DNA of 64,000 nucleotides from Metasolibacillus fluoroglycofenilyticus (GTDB lineage: Bacteria > Bacillota > Bacilli > Bacillales_A > Planococcaceae): the NCBI RefSeq assembly GCF_003049645.1, contig NZ_PYWK01000001.1:1519487-1583486 (forward strand), in the 5' to 3' direction. Within the stretch, counting starts at the first letter, position 1, and every line of letters begins with the position of its first letter. The translations under genes and the position numbers were made by a program. The notes under the pieces were generated by a model. It was not told the DNA's origin. It made no database searches and was given only the letters and a program-made list of their open reading frames with translations. Positions 7,021 through 15,071 of the stretch are shown here, one piece after another.

Positions 7021-7419
7021 ATGGAGCGATTGAAAGAATTTGTTGCACTTTGTGAAGAAAGAGAACAACTGTATAGCCATTCAGGCTTTTTATTTTCAAA
7101 ATCAGATAACGAAAAAATAGCGGATATTACGGCTGCTATTCAAAAAATAGCAGTAGAATTAAATATTTTATCAGTGCTTAGAAGAAAGACGGATAATTGT
7201 TTAGCAATTACTCTCGTAGGAGAGCTTAATGATTTACAGCAATATTGCCAAGCAGATGAGCAAATAAAGTACGATGTTTCGAAAGGAAAAAATGTTCATT
7301 TTCACAAGTATGATGTGAAGATTGGGGACTATTTGTTGTCTGCTATTTATATGGGACATGAAAAAGAAATTGGGAGTGAAAAGAATTCTAAAGTAACAAA
7401 AGAAATAGAAAGAGATTAA
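7021..7419 (+). CDS. Hypothetical helical protein
   Basis: A 132-aa protein if started at ATG 7021; the in-frame ATG 7012 is too close to GAGGG. It has a helical N-terminus (ERLKEFVALCEEREQLY) and a C-terminal beta-rich part. It ends KEIERD, close to but not the same as the ER tail of other element proteins. It precedes the Rha gene by 21 bases, probably in one operon. Confidence 0.6.
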   Translation: MERLKEFVALCEEREQLYSHSGFLFSKSDNEKIADITAAIQKIAVELNILSVLRRKTDNCLAITLVGELNDLQQYCQADEQIKYDVSKGKNVHFHKYDVKIGDYLLSAIYMGHEKEIGSEKNSKVTKEIERD

Positions 7420-7440
7420 CTTGAAAGGAGAAAATAAATA

Positions 7441-8028
7441 ATGACATTACAGCAACTATTGACCCAGCAAGAAATTGTTTATGTAGAGAAGGGAGCGGCT
7501 TTTACAAATAGTCGCATTGTTAGTGAGGTATTCCAAAAAGGACATGATAAAGTTCTGCGGGATATTCGTAGTTTAAAATGCTCGGCAACCTTTAAAGCCG
7601 CCAATTTTGGAGAGTGCCATTATAACAATGCGCAGGGGCGTCAAATGCCAATGTATACTCTCACATTTGATGGTTTTGCGATGCTGGCAATGGGTTACAC
7701 AGGAGAGAAAGCCATGCAGTTTAAAGAACTGTACATAGCCGCATTTAATCATACGCATCGACTGCTAGCAGAACGTAATCAAACATTGCTTTCATTTGAA
7801 CAAAAGCAGATAAGTGAGGCAGTGCAACACGTCATTAAACAAGCCTATCCCCAACTTGCACCAGCTGCTAGGCAAAAATACTATACAGCATTGTATAAGG
7901 AATTGCGTCAGGAGTTTGAAGTGATATCTTACAAAGATATTCCACGTAGTAACTTGTTGGAAGCGTTAGAGTTTATAGCGAATTGGCATTCACCGAAATT
8001 GGAGAGTCCTCAATCAGCTATTAACTAA
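7441..8028 (+). CDS. Rha-type antirepressor with ORF6C domain
   Basis: This 195-aa protein has a phage regulatory protein Rha domain (about residues 10-110: VSEVFQKGHDKVLRDIRSL, then MYTLTFDGFAMLAMGYTGEKA) and a C-terminal ORF6C-like domain (about 125-185). Rha/ORF6C proteins are phage antirepressors or modulators of lysogeny. Preceded by AAAGGAG. Here it probably counteracts the XRE repressor or acts in the induction circuit of the conjugative element (inference from family and context). Confidence 0.85.
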   Translation: MTLQQLLTQQEIVYVEKGAAFTNSRIVSEVFQKGHDKVLRDIRSLKCSATFKAANFGECHYNNAQGRQMPMYTLTFDGFAMLAMGYTGEKAMQFKELYIAAFNHTHRLLAERNQTLLSFEQKQISEAVQHVIKQAYPQLAPAARQKYYTALYKELRQEFEVISYKDIPRSNLLEALEFIANWHSPKLESPQSAIN

Positions 8029-8052
8029 TAATTAAATAGTGGGGTGAAAATA

Positions 8053-8283
8053 TTGAGATATCAATTCAGTCAAGATCATTTACAGGAAGGGGAACGCATT
8101 CGCTTACGTAACGCAGTGGCTGAACGTGTCTATGCACTTTCGAACAGCTCTGGTGCACAGCCGATATTATTTAAAGCACTTTATACAGCATTAAAAGAAC
8201 GATACGCTGTTAATTTCTATGGAGACATTAAACGAAATCAAATGCAAGATGCTTTACGATTTATAGCACAGTGGAGGGGTTAG
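8053..8283 (+). CDS. Stand-alone ORF6C-domain protein
   Basis: About 76 residues if started at TTG 8053, which is well spaced from GGGGTG; GTG 8044 would overlap that site. The segment FKALYTALKERYAVNFYGDIKRNQMQDALRF parallels the C-terminal domain of the Rha protein just upstream (YYTALYKELRQEFEVISYKD), so the gene looks like a duplicated, freed ORF6C domain. It may modulate the upstream antirepressor. Confidence 0.65.
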   Translation: MRYQFSQDHLQEGERIRLRNAVAERVYALSNSSGAQPILFKALYTALKERYAVNFYGDIKRNQMQDALRFIAQWRG

Positions 8284-8306
8284 GTCGGATTGCGAGGTGA
8301 ATCTAA

Positions 8307-8846
8307 TTGTCTAAAATATATCAATTAAAGTTATTTCAGGAGAATCAAGAAAAAAACAACTTGCGCGATTCAGCAGAGGAAAATAGTGTTTCTTCTGCTA
8401 CATATTTAGATAAAGAACATGTAATTAATTGGGTTTTAGAGCGCTGTATTGCAAAATATTTTGAAATGTCATTGCGTGCTAATTCAAAGTCATTACCAAG
8501 TTTAACAAGTCGGATTTCGGATTTACCAGGTACTCAAAGTAATGAATTTTTTAGCAAAACAGAGGCGGCAGCAATGAAGAGGGTGTCAGCGGCAGAATGG
8601 TTACGTGTCTTTCATGAAAATTTAGACGGTTTACCAACTGCACATAAAGAAATTATAGAAGAAAAATACTTACAACGAGCTTCAGATGGACGCTATAGAT
8701 CGGATTTAGTTGTCTATCAAGAATTGAATTTAGGGCGTACCATTTACTATCAAATGAAGAAAGAAGCACTTTATTGGCTCGGTGTGAGATTAGCTGAGGA
8801 AAAAATCTTCGATCATACAGAGGAGATTCGGGAAGGTGATTATTAA
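8307..8846 (+). CDS. ArpU-like late transcription regulator
   Basis: A 179-aa protein started at TTG after GAGGTG. The C-terminal half (LPTAHKEIIEEKYLQ..., LVVYQELNLGRTIYYQMKKEA) matches ArpU-family phage regulators, which resemble sigma region 4 and switch on late genes. Its position at the end of a phage-like early module fits that role. The target promoter is unknown; the transfer operon is a possibility. Confidence 0.75.
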   Translation: MSKIYQLKLFQENQEKNNLRDSAEENSVSSATYLDKEHVINWVLERCIAKYFEMSLRANSKSLPSLTSRISDLPGTQSNEFFSKTEAAAMKRVSAAEWLRVFHENLDGLPTAHKEIIEEKYLQRASDGRYRSDLVVYQELNLGRTIYYQMKKEALYWLGVRLAEEKIFDHTEEIREGDY

Positions 8847-9202
8847 TGTTAAATATTCTAAAAAAGATTCTAAAAAAGATTTCAGAAAAAAAGTGTGGAA
8901 ATTGTGGGGGGATTCTTCAAAAAGACAACTATGGAAAAATAGACTTAGAGGATTTTAAATTAATTAATTACGATAAAGCTATAAAGAAATTTATAGAATC
9001 CTCTCGTCCATCATTTTCAATTGAAGTTCTAATTTGCGAAACATGTCAAATGACATTGGAGCAGGTAGAGAATAAGCGCATAACCCAACGGCAGAAAGAA
9101 GAAGAGGAACAAAGATACTTAGATGCGTTGAGAAAACAAGTGGAATTAAAAGCATTAGAAAAACAAGCAATCGAATTAGGAATAAATATAGAGAAATTAT
9201 GA
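8846..9202 (+). CDS. Small zinc-ribbon-like protein
   Basis: The ATG shares one base with the preceding stop. The 118-aa protein has CGNC near residues 17-20 and CETC near 62-65, a split zinc-ribbon pattern, followed by a charged coiled-coil helix (about 70-118). No family beyond this is recognised. It is probably co-transcribed with the ArpU-like gene. Confidence 0.55.
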   Translation: MLNILKKILKKISEKKCGNCGGILQKDNYGKIDLEDFKLINYDKAIKKFIESSRPSFSIEVLICETCQMTLEQVENKRITQRQKEEEEQRYLDALRKQVELKALEKQAIELGINIEKL

Positions 9203-9233
9203 ATTTTTTCAATTTCAGAAAGGATGCATAAAT

Positions 9234-9509
9234 ATGACAACTTATTCAGAAGAAATGGAGAAGTTAGGACAAGTGACAATTTTTGATTTGTTGCCACCGT
9301 CACCATCGAATGCATTTTCAATTGGAGATAGCGTTCGTGTTGTTATTACAGTCGAAAGCGATTCAGAGTCATATCATTATTTAGAAGCTTATCATCCCAT
9401 AGTTTTGAAAAAACGAGGAGAAATCATTGAGATACAAGGAAATCAACAATATCTAGTGAATTTCGCAGGAGAACTCCATGTTATGAAAGAGCATGAAATA
9501 TCTTTTTAG
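9234..9509 (+). CDS. Hypothetical small beta-rich protein
   Basis: This 91-aa protein follows a good site (AGAAAGGATG). The N-terminus includes QVTIFDLLPPSP, a short linear motif resembling peptides that bind other proteins, and the rest (IGDSVRVV..., KKRGEIIEIQGNQQYLVNF) looks like an SH3-like or KOW-like barrel. Function unknown. Confidence 0.55.
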   Translation: MTTYSEEMEKLGQVTIFDLLPPSPSNAFSIGDSVRVVITVESDSESYHYLEAYHPIVLKKRGEIIEIQGNQQYLVNFAGELHVMKEHEISF

Positions 9510-9552
9510 GGCGATACTTACTAATAAAAAAAACTGAAAGGGTGGTTTATCC

Positions 9553-9747
9553 ATGTTAAGAGTAACTGGCGAAGCAAAATTAAAAGTGCGTTATGAGGTG
9601 CAGCTGCCTATTACAGAGGCTGAGTTTGAAGCAATGTCAGAAAGGCAAGCGAATACATTAATTGAAGAGCATATTGATTGGTTAGTGACATTAAGTAGTG
9701 CTGAAACAGAGGATATTGAGGTTTGGGACTACGATTCTGAGGAATAA
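9553..9747 (+). CDS. Hypothetical acidic protein (64 aa)
   Basis: ATG follows AAAGGGTGG. The product is acidic with a beta start and a helical middle (EAEFEAMSERQANTLIEEH). Small acidic proteins are common in phage early operons, but nothing specific can be said. Confidence 0.5.
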   Translation: MLRVTGEAKLKVRYEVQLPITEAEFEAMSERQANTLIEEHIDWLVTLSSAETEDIEVWDYDSEE

Positions 9748-9754
9748 AAAATAG

Positions 9755-9780
9755 TTTAAAAGTTGAACAACAGGCATTAA
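9755..9780. repeat. 26-bp direct repeat, copy 1
   Basis: The 26 bases, containing AGTTGAACAACAGGCATTAA, recur exactly at 10626-10651. Downstream of this copy a frame with no proper start reads on to about 9888 (…AQVYEDCPFRKGMIIV…), probably a decayed gene. Confidence 0.8.
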
Positions 9781-9938
9781 TTTTTGCTCAAGTTTATGAA
9801 GATTGTCCATTTCGTAAAGGGATGATTATTGTTCTCCAAGTTTCAAAATCCGAATGGAATGAAAGTAAATATGACATATACAGAAAATAATTTACTAATC
9901 ACTTTGAAAATTATACGTATAAAAAAGGAGAATGAAAT

Positions 9939-10217
9939 ATGTACGGAATCGTATTTAATAAAATAGATATTATTAAGGATCAAATCGAAGAATTGTTAGC
10001 TTTCTGTATTGGTGAAACAGAAGAGCAAGCTCTTGAAGTCTTTCGGAAAATCGAAAATCACTATACAGAACATAAAGGGCAGCCAGAGGTTGTTATTGAT
10101 TTAGTTGATAAAAACAGAACGATACTACATGACTATTCATTGACATATTCACATGCTAAAGAATTAGCATTTTCTATGGGATGGGATATAGAAAAAAATG
10201 AATTAATTAACCAATAG
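9939..10217 (+). CDS. Hypothetical protein (92 aa)
   Basis: ATG follows AAAAAGGAG at good distance. The protein has a helix-rich start and a short beta stretch (EVVIDLVDKNRTILHDYSL). No family is recognised. It stands between two copies of a 26-bp repeat, as part of the region of small accessory genes. Confidence 0.55.
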   Translation: MYGIVFNKIDIIKDQIEELLAFCIGETEEQALEVFRKIENHYTEHKGQPEVVIDLVDKNRTILHDYSLTYSHAKELAFSMGWDIEKNELINQ

Positions 10218-10266
10218 ATGTGCAGTTCTTAATTAAACACAATGACCAAAGAAAGGAGCCAGTTGA

Positions 10267-10470
10267 TTGAGATTAATATCAGAGGACATCCTTGTACCTG
10301 GTTTTATTATAGCGATGATTGTCACTTTTATTGTAACTATAGGTCTTGCAATAGGGTTTATAGATTTGGCTATATACATCTTATTTTTTGTATTGTTAGG
10401 TGTGATTTTTGCCATTATGGTATTTGTTTTTGGATATTTATATAACAGAATAATGAAGGTTTTCGGATAA
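10267..10470 (+). CDS. Small integral membrane protein (67 aa)
   Basis: TTG start, 8 bases after AAGGAG. The protein is almost entirely two membrane helices (about residues 11-33 and 36-60). The overlapping plus-strand frame at 10242 encodes an implausible Cys/Tyr-rich product and is rejected. Function unknown. Confidence 0.55.
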   Translation: MRLISEDILVPGFIIAMIVTFIVTIGLAIGFIDLAIYILFFVLLGVIFAIMVFVFGYLYNRIMKVFG

Positions 10471-10506
10471 GCACAATGACAAAAATACAGATAAAAGAAA
10501 GGAAGA

Positions 10507-10620
10507 TTGGAATGGAGAGAAATTATAAATGAGCAAGGGACATTTGATGAAATGACTTTTGGAGAGTGGCTTAAAGACTTTAAATATGAAAAACCAAAAC
10601 TATTATGCTGGCAAGATTAG
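10507..10620 (+). CDS. Very small hypothetical protein (37 aa)
   Basis: TTG start after AGGAA with short spacing. The product contains GTFDEMTFGEWLKDFKYEKP, which has normal protein-like composition. A stop codon precedes the start in frame. Weak evidence, but coding-like. Confidence 0.35.
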   Translation: MEWREIINEQGTFDEMTFGEWLKDFKYEKPKLLCWQD

Positions 10621-10625
10621 TATAT

Positions 10626-10651
10626 TTTAAAAGTTGAACAACAGGCATTAA
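10626..10651. repeat. 26-bp direct repeat, copy 2
   Basis: Exact copy of 9755-9780. Here it runs into CAGGCA...TGCCTG, an inverted repeat that may form a weak terminator after the small gene at 10507. Confidence 0.8.
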
Positions 10652-10718
10652 GTTTTCCTAGTGCCTGTGATTGAGCTTTTAATAAAATTTTAAGCAGTGG
10701 GGTGGGAGGTGAGTATGT

Positions 10719-11186
10719 TTGCAAAAACGGACATGTAATGGTTGTCGGGCATCTCAATACGGACAGGGCCATTTTATATGTAATTTAGGAAAAGGGGTCG
10801 AATCAGTATATACAGATGGTGTTCTCGTTGGTGCTCGACCAACAGGGAAGTGTCCCAAACCGACTACTTACAAAGAATATATAGAGAGACTCACTGGTCG
10901 ATATAAGCCAAAACGAAAATCTAGACGGAAGAAAGAAGTAGCAAAAAAAGTAACGGAAAAAATTGAAACTAAATTTGAGAAGATAAGTGCACCAAGACGT
11001 ACATGTATGATTGCAGAACGTCGAGCAAGAGGGTTATCACAAGCTCAATTGGGGCAATTAATAGGTTGTTCGGCTTCATTCATTGGGCATTTGGAAACAG
11101 GGAGATCAAATCCTTCGGCTGATATCGCAACAAAGCTAGTCCAAGTTTTAGAAGTATCATTTTATGACTTATTTCCTGATTTATAA
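10719..11186 (+). CDS. XRE-family regulator with Cys-rich N-terminus
   Basis: A 155-aa protein from TTG 10719, preceded by GGGAGGTGAG. The N-terminal part has four cysteines (about residues 5, 8, 20, 44) likely to bind zinc, then a strongly basic linker (KPKRKSRRKKEVAKK), then an XRE helix-turn-helix (about 97-150, LSQAQLGQLIGCSASFIGHLE). It directly precedes the replication-initiator-like gene and may regulate it. The Cys-rich/HTH combination is unusual. Confidence 0.7.
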   Translation: MQKRTCNGCRASQYGQGHFICNLGKGVESVYTDGVLVGARPTGKCPKPTTYKEYIERLTGRYKPKRKSRRKKEVAKKVTEKIETKFEKISAPRRTCMIAERRARGLSQAQLGQLIGCSASFIGHLETGRSNPSADIATKLVQVLEVSFYDLFPDL

Positions 11187-11309
11187 TAAATCGCTTGACA
11201 TGGCATTTTTCCGAATTTGTTATTTTTATCCTACACAAAATGATGCATACTAATGTATTTTATTTTCGACATCTACAAAACGCTACATTTTAACAGTGAA
11301 ATTGGAAAT

Positions 11310-11336
11310 TTGGACAAACACGGCATGTGCTATGAT
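11310..11336 (+). promoter_or_regulatory. Extended -10 promoter of the initiator-like gene
   Basis: TTGGAC (11310-11315), 15 bp, then TGC-TATGAT (TATGAT at 11331-11336). The extended -10 compensates for the short spacer. It lies 55 bp upstream of the start codon of the gene at 11391. Confidence 0.5.
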
Positions 11337-11390
11337 AGCAATATTAATAGATTCAGTGATTTTAAATAAAAAACGAAAGGAGTAGCGGTG

Positions 11391-12524
11391 ATGAAAGTAT
11401 TAGATGGTATTCAATTTTTTGATGCAGAACAACAATATTTAAAGCTTTACGAATACGAAATAGAGCATGAGTCGCATAAAAAACTCACTGCTGCTTCTCT
11501 TGTAACATATTTATTATTGCGTTCAGTTTGTGATAGTGCAGGGCAAATTTATGAAGCTGATTTCAATTTAAAAGAATTAAGTGCAAAGATGGATTTGCCT
11601 TACAGCTCGATGCACAACGGTTATCATCGATTATTTGAGATTGGTTTATTAACGATTAAGCGTATTGCTGGACATACATATATTACATTACCTATTGTTG
11701 CTGCTCATTTGCCAGATAAAGAGGACAATGAGATTAGTAGTTATTTTCGTATACCTCGAATTCTCTTTAAAGGTGGCTTTTTAAAGCAATTTATTAAGTC
11801 GCGAGATGTTCGTGGCTTATTAGGATTGCTTGATTTATTAAATGGTTTATTCCGTGAATGGGGACGTAAACGTAGCACTACATTGAAGCGTAAAAAAGAG
11901 ACATTGATGAAAAAAATTAAGCATTCTAAATATGCCTTTAAAAATTGGCTACAGCGTGTTTTATCGAATGCTGCTAGTCCAATTGTTGTGAAAAGTGAAA
12001 CAGATGAGCTATTTGAATTAACGTTGGCTGAAGCTGCCTTTGTAGAGCGAGAAAAAGATGTTAAGTTTGAGCAGTTTAATGCAGCTACACGTAATACGCT
12101 CCTTAGCTTTGTTAAATCAAGTCGATTATCATATCGCAAAGCAGATTTAAGAGACTTCCAATGGGCGTGCCAACAAGAGTTAACAGAGCCTCTGTATGCC
12201 GGCATATCCGCTTTTGCTGCTGAGCAAGCAGATTATGCTGAAAAAGTAGCGATGGGTATAATTGCAGGCTCAGGTGTTGAGCAAAAAATCGAAGAATTTG
12301 ATGGATACCTAAGAGGAGCCAAATTATTAATCCCTTCAATTTTAGATGCAACAGTTAATGAAGTAGCTGCAAAGGCATCTTCGATTCAGAATATAGGGGC
12401 GTACTTTAGAAAAACATTACGCATTCAAACGAGCATTGCTTTAAGGGAAGACAAGCCATTAAGAATAGCGATTACGAGTTGGTACAGAAATCAAAACATG
12501 CCTGTACCAAGTCAATTCCAATAG
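11391..12524 (+). CDS. Winged-helix protein, candidate replication initiator
   Basis: A 377-aa protein from ATG 11391, 8 bases after AAAGGAG. The N-terminal third (about residues 30-110, with LKELSAKMDLPYSSMHNGYHRL) is a winged-helix DNA-binding domain of the type found in plasmid replication initiators, followed by a long helical region and a basic linker (GRKRSTTLKRKKETLMKKIK). It is followed by about 1 kb of noncoding DNA with DnaA-box-like sites, the usual arrangement of an initiator and its origin. Many conjugative elements replicate transiently as circles. The initiator role is inference. Confidence 0.5.
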   Translation: MKVLDGIQFFDAEQQYLKLYEYEIEHESHKKLTAASLVTYLLLRSVCDSAGQIYEADFNLKELSAKMDLPYSSMHNGYHRLFEIGLLTIKRIAGHTYITLPIVAAHLPDKEDNEISSYFRIPRILFKGGFLKQFIKSRDVRGLLGLLDLLNGLFREWGRKRSTTLKRKKETLMKKIKHSKYAFKNWLQRVLSNAASPIVVKSETDELFELTLAEAAFVEREKDVKFEQFNAATRNTLLSFVKSSRLSYRKADLRDFQWACQQELTEPLYAGISAFAAEQADYAEKVAMGIIAGSGVEQKIEEFDGYLRGAKLLIPSILDATVNEVAAKASSIQNIGAYFRKTLRIQTSIALREDKPLRIAITSWYRNQNMPVPSQFQ

Positions 12525-12536
12525 GTAACAGTAAGC

Positions 12537-12568
12537 AGCCTTTTTCAAAAATAACATTGAAAAGGGCT
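12537..12568 (+). terminator. Probable terminator after the initiator-like gene
   Basis: AGCCTTTTTCAA pairs imperfectly with TTGAAAAGGGCT (12557-12568). The following run is only weakly T-rich. Confidence 0.45.
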
Positions 12569-12680
12569 ATTTCTAGTTGGTTAATGAAAGCTCATTGTTG
12601 TTTGACTCTTTAAAAATCATATTTGCTTGTTATAAAATGCAGCTATTGCTGTATTTTTTTATTTTCTGTAATCCATTTCA

Positions 12681-13004
12681 CCTTGTGGATTTGATTTCAT
12701 CCTGTGTGTAAGATGATTTTAAAAATTTGAATTTAGTTTATCCTGTGTATAATTTTAATCATTTTTTTGTGAAATGTGTGTAGTTGATTTGGTGAATTGA
12801 ACAATTGATTTAATTCCTTTATTTTTGGTTAATAATTTATTCATTTATACAAAGCTAGCTGGAAAGCTTGCTGTGTCAGGCTTTACAAGCTTCAATTTCA
12901 GCCTCTATTAATATATGTATTACTATTTATTATTTTCTATGTTCTGATTTTCCCTTTCTATTATTTTCACTACTTCATCCAATTATGCTTTGGCTTGCTT
13001 AAGC
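12681..13004. other. Noncoding region with DnaA-box-like sites, candidate origin
   Basis: On the minus strand there is one perfect match to TTATNCACA (TTATACACA, 12752-12744), one with a single mismatch (TTACACACA, 12711-12703) and one with two (AAATCCACA, 12692-12684). Very AT-rich DNA surrounds them, and a 12-bp palindrome TTGCTTAAGCAA lies near 12993-13004. Placement right after the initiator-like gene suggests an origin; there are no clear iterons. Confidence 0.35.
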
Positions 13005-13025
13005 AAATGGACGCCGCATAATTAG

Positions 13026-13262
13026 ATGATGGGAAAGGGCTTTGCTTTTATCAGAGGAAAGACTGAGAAAAACCTGTTTCTTTGTTTTAAGGTGTTAAAA
13101 CCTGAGTGGTTATCACAGATTTTGAAAGCAGGCCTACATGATGCAAGTCAATTAACTTTTATCATGTGGCGCGACAATTTTAGGTTAACTTCTACTGGTT
13201 AGCTTGAAAAGTCTGGGCGTAATTACGCAGAGGCAAAATTAATCACCATTAATCCATTGTAA
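13026..13262 (+). pseudogene. Degraded small gene with internal stop
   Basis: A 58-codon frame from ATG 13026 (…LKPEWLSQILKAGLHDAS…) ends at TAG 13200-13202, and the same frame continues for 19 sense codons to TAA. There is no ribosome binding site. The protein-like composition on both sides suggests a small gene broken by a nonsense change. No other coding sequence is seen in 12525-13560. Confidence 0.3.
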
Positions 13263-13561
13263 GCGAGATAATCGTTAATATTTCAGATTAGAAGAATTTG
13301 ACATGAAGTGGTGAGTATGATATTTTGAGTTGGGTAATTAATCCATAAAAGGATGTCCTTTTGGGGCGGATAATTATTCTCCCATACATTTTTTTATGAA
13401 TGTTGTATTATCTTTATGATTTAGAAAAGTGCGTATTAAAAGAATTTAGAGAACTTTCCTAACGACAATATTAAAAGTCATATCATATTTTGGAAAATAA
13501 ATATAGAAATATTTTAAACTATGAATATCAGATTAAGAAAGGTGAAAATGGAGGATGTTTT

Positions 13562-14077
13562 ATGAGTACTTATTGGACAATACAATCAGAGGACAAATGG
13601 AAGGAAATACAGGAAAAAGGTTGTCTGATAGGTAATCCCGAGTTTATCTATCCAGAATTTGTTGATGCTTACAATTGGTTAAAAAAAAGAATGAAGGAAA
13701 AACTTCCGAATTATAATAACGAATACCCTATATGGCTATGGATAGATAGACCTGATTTAAGAAAGAGTGGTCATTTAGAAGCAGGAGAAAAAGGTATATT
13801 ATTAAAAATAGATATTGAAGACAATAGAGTCCTTCTTTCGGATTTTCAGGCCTGGCATTTTGTACTAAATAAATCTTATTTTGACCTTGAAAATATTGAA
13901 AACGATAACAGTGACTACACTCAATTTGAATTGGAAAAGAGTTGGGAGTTGATTTTTGATATAGATTATTTAGCTAGACATCCTAATTGGGGAGAAAAAG
14001 AGTGCACGCTACAGGGAGTTACTAATCACATAAAATTAAATGAAATTAGCTTAGTGAAAAAATTTACGGCAAGGTAG
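13562..14077 (+). CDS. DUF3841 family protein
   Basis: About 171 residues from ATG 13562, 7 bases after GGAGG; the upstream in-frame TTG at 13490 lacks a site. The sequence YWTIQSEDKWKEIQEKG, then PIWLWIDRPDLRKSGHLEAG and LLSDFQAWHFVLN, matches DUF3841 proteins, whose function is unknown but which are often carried on mobile elements. A strong convergent terminator follows. Confidence 0.8.
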   Translation: MSTYWTIQSEDKWKEIQEKGCLIGNPEFIYPEFVDAYNWLKKRMKEKLPNYNNEYPIWLWIDRPDLRKSGHLEAGEKGILLKIDIEDNRVLLSDFQAWHFVLNKSYFDLENIENDNSDYTQFELEKSWELIFDIDYLARHPNWGEKECTLQGVTNHIKLNEISLVKKFTAR

Positions 14078-14100
14078 ATAATACAATCTGTCTTTTTTAT

Positions 14101-14144
14101 AGAATAATGCCGATATGTTATCCAGTAAACATATCGGCGATTCT
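14101..14144. terminator. Convergent hairpin terminator
   Basis: A perfect 11-bp stem GCCGATATGTT/AACATATCGGC (14109-14119 and 14128-14138) lies between the DUF3841 gene and the convergent HicA-domain gene, with a further AGAAT/ATTCT extension. The flanking T-runs are short. Confidence 0.65.
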
Positions 14145-14148
14145 TAAA

Positions 14149-14658
14149 TTATGGTGCTATAGAGTCTTTTATTGATTTTTTAATCGAATTATAAGTTCCT
14201 GTTTTCAACTCATCGTGTAACGGTACAGTAAAGGTTTTTCCGTTAGGACCCTTCATAGTAACGTGACTTCCATTTTGCCTTAACTTTTCAAAGCCTACTT
14301 TTTCAAGCTTACCAATTAACTTTTTCCCACTAATCGTTTTTGGTAAATTTAATTCTTGCATGACAGCATCAATTACTACTTGTTTTCCATATTCTTTAAC
14401 GGCTTCTTTCACCATTTTTTTCAATATCATAGATATTATTGGTGCAGCAAGTGGAAGTGCATATGTACTGTATTCTAACTCTGCTTCATCTATTGAGATT
14501 AAATTATAGTTGTGGTTGCCTTCCTCATTTTTCAATGAATGATTATTATCAACGTATTCATTTGTTATTACTTCATTATATGCATGTACACCCCCGTTTG
14601 AAACTAGTGTAAAGAAAACAAGAGAAAAAACCATAAAACTACTTATTAGCTTATTCAT
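14149..14658 (-). CDS. Exported protein with C-terminal HicA (RNase) domain
   Basis: A 169-aa protein from ATG 14658, preceded by AAAGGG; the upstream ATG 14700 would contain that site inside the coding sequence. Residues 1-27 form a signal peptide (MNKLISSFMVFSLVFFTLVS...). A middle region has a hydrophobic segment (about 65-80). Residues 108-165 match the HicA toxin domain, including the catalytic histidine in NGSHVTM (His132) and the VPLHDELKTGT segment. HicA normally is a small cytoplasmic mRNA interferase paired with HicB; no hicB is adjacent. The export signal makes it resemble secreted polymorphic toxins. Confidence 0.75.
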   Translation of the reverse strand: MNKLISSFMVFSLVFFTLVSNGGVHAYNEVITNEYVDNNHSLKNEEGNHNYNLISIDEAELEYSTYALPLAAPIISMILKKMVKEAVKEYGKQVVIDAVMQELNLPKTISGKKLIGKLEKVGFEKLRQNGSHVTMKGPNGKTFTVPLHDELKTGTYNSIKKSIKDSIAP

Positions 14659-14970
14659 TAAAATCATCCCTTTCAAAATAATTGTACTGGATAAATACAT
14701 TTTATATTTAATTTACAAATTAAACAATAATTGTAAAGTTGTTTTATTTCGACATATTTCAACTTTTATCGATAATTACAAATTCTGATAGAGATAGAAA
14801 TTGAATATAAATAATAGAAATATATGTTTAGTGGTGGACAAATAAAGTATTTAAAAAGAAGAGTCACATATTAAAAATACTTAAATAATAATAAAATTTG
14901 CCTACTTTGTATATTATTCTGAGTAAAATCTACTCTTCTACACTAAAATGGATGTTTTGTCAATACTTCT

Positions 14971-15029
14971 GTACAAAGTCCGTACAAAATGCGGACGATT
15001 TCCGTACAAAACGCGTACAATTTGCGGAC
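14971..15029. promoter_or_regulatory. Phased GTACAAA boxes upstream of the transfer operon
   Basis: Four GTACAA(A/T) boxes begin at 14971, 14982, 15004 and 15015, that is 11, 22 and 11 bp apart, all on one face of the helix. Two lie inside inverted repeats TCCG...CGGA. This looks like a cooperative operator or iteron array. It sits 160-220 bp before the first transfer gene. Apart from this and the leader hairpins, 14701-15189 holds no gene. Confidence 0.65.
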
Positions 15030-15071
15030 TTTTTTTGCAAAAAACTGTGGTAAATTATTAGTATCAGAGAA

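Noticed and set aside
9755-9890. Reading frame LKVEQQALIFAQVYEDCPF... after the first 26-bp repeat
   Set aside because: It has no start codon with a ribosome site, and the second copy of the repeat runs into a stop after 15 codons. I treat it as a gene remnant, not a gene.
10242-10445. 67-aa frame overlapping the small membrane protein gene
   Set aside because: The product is a Cys/Tyr/Phe-rich out-of-frame reading of a membrane protein gene; the TTG at 10267 has the well-placed ribosome site.
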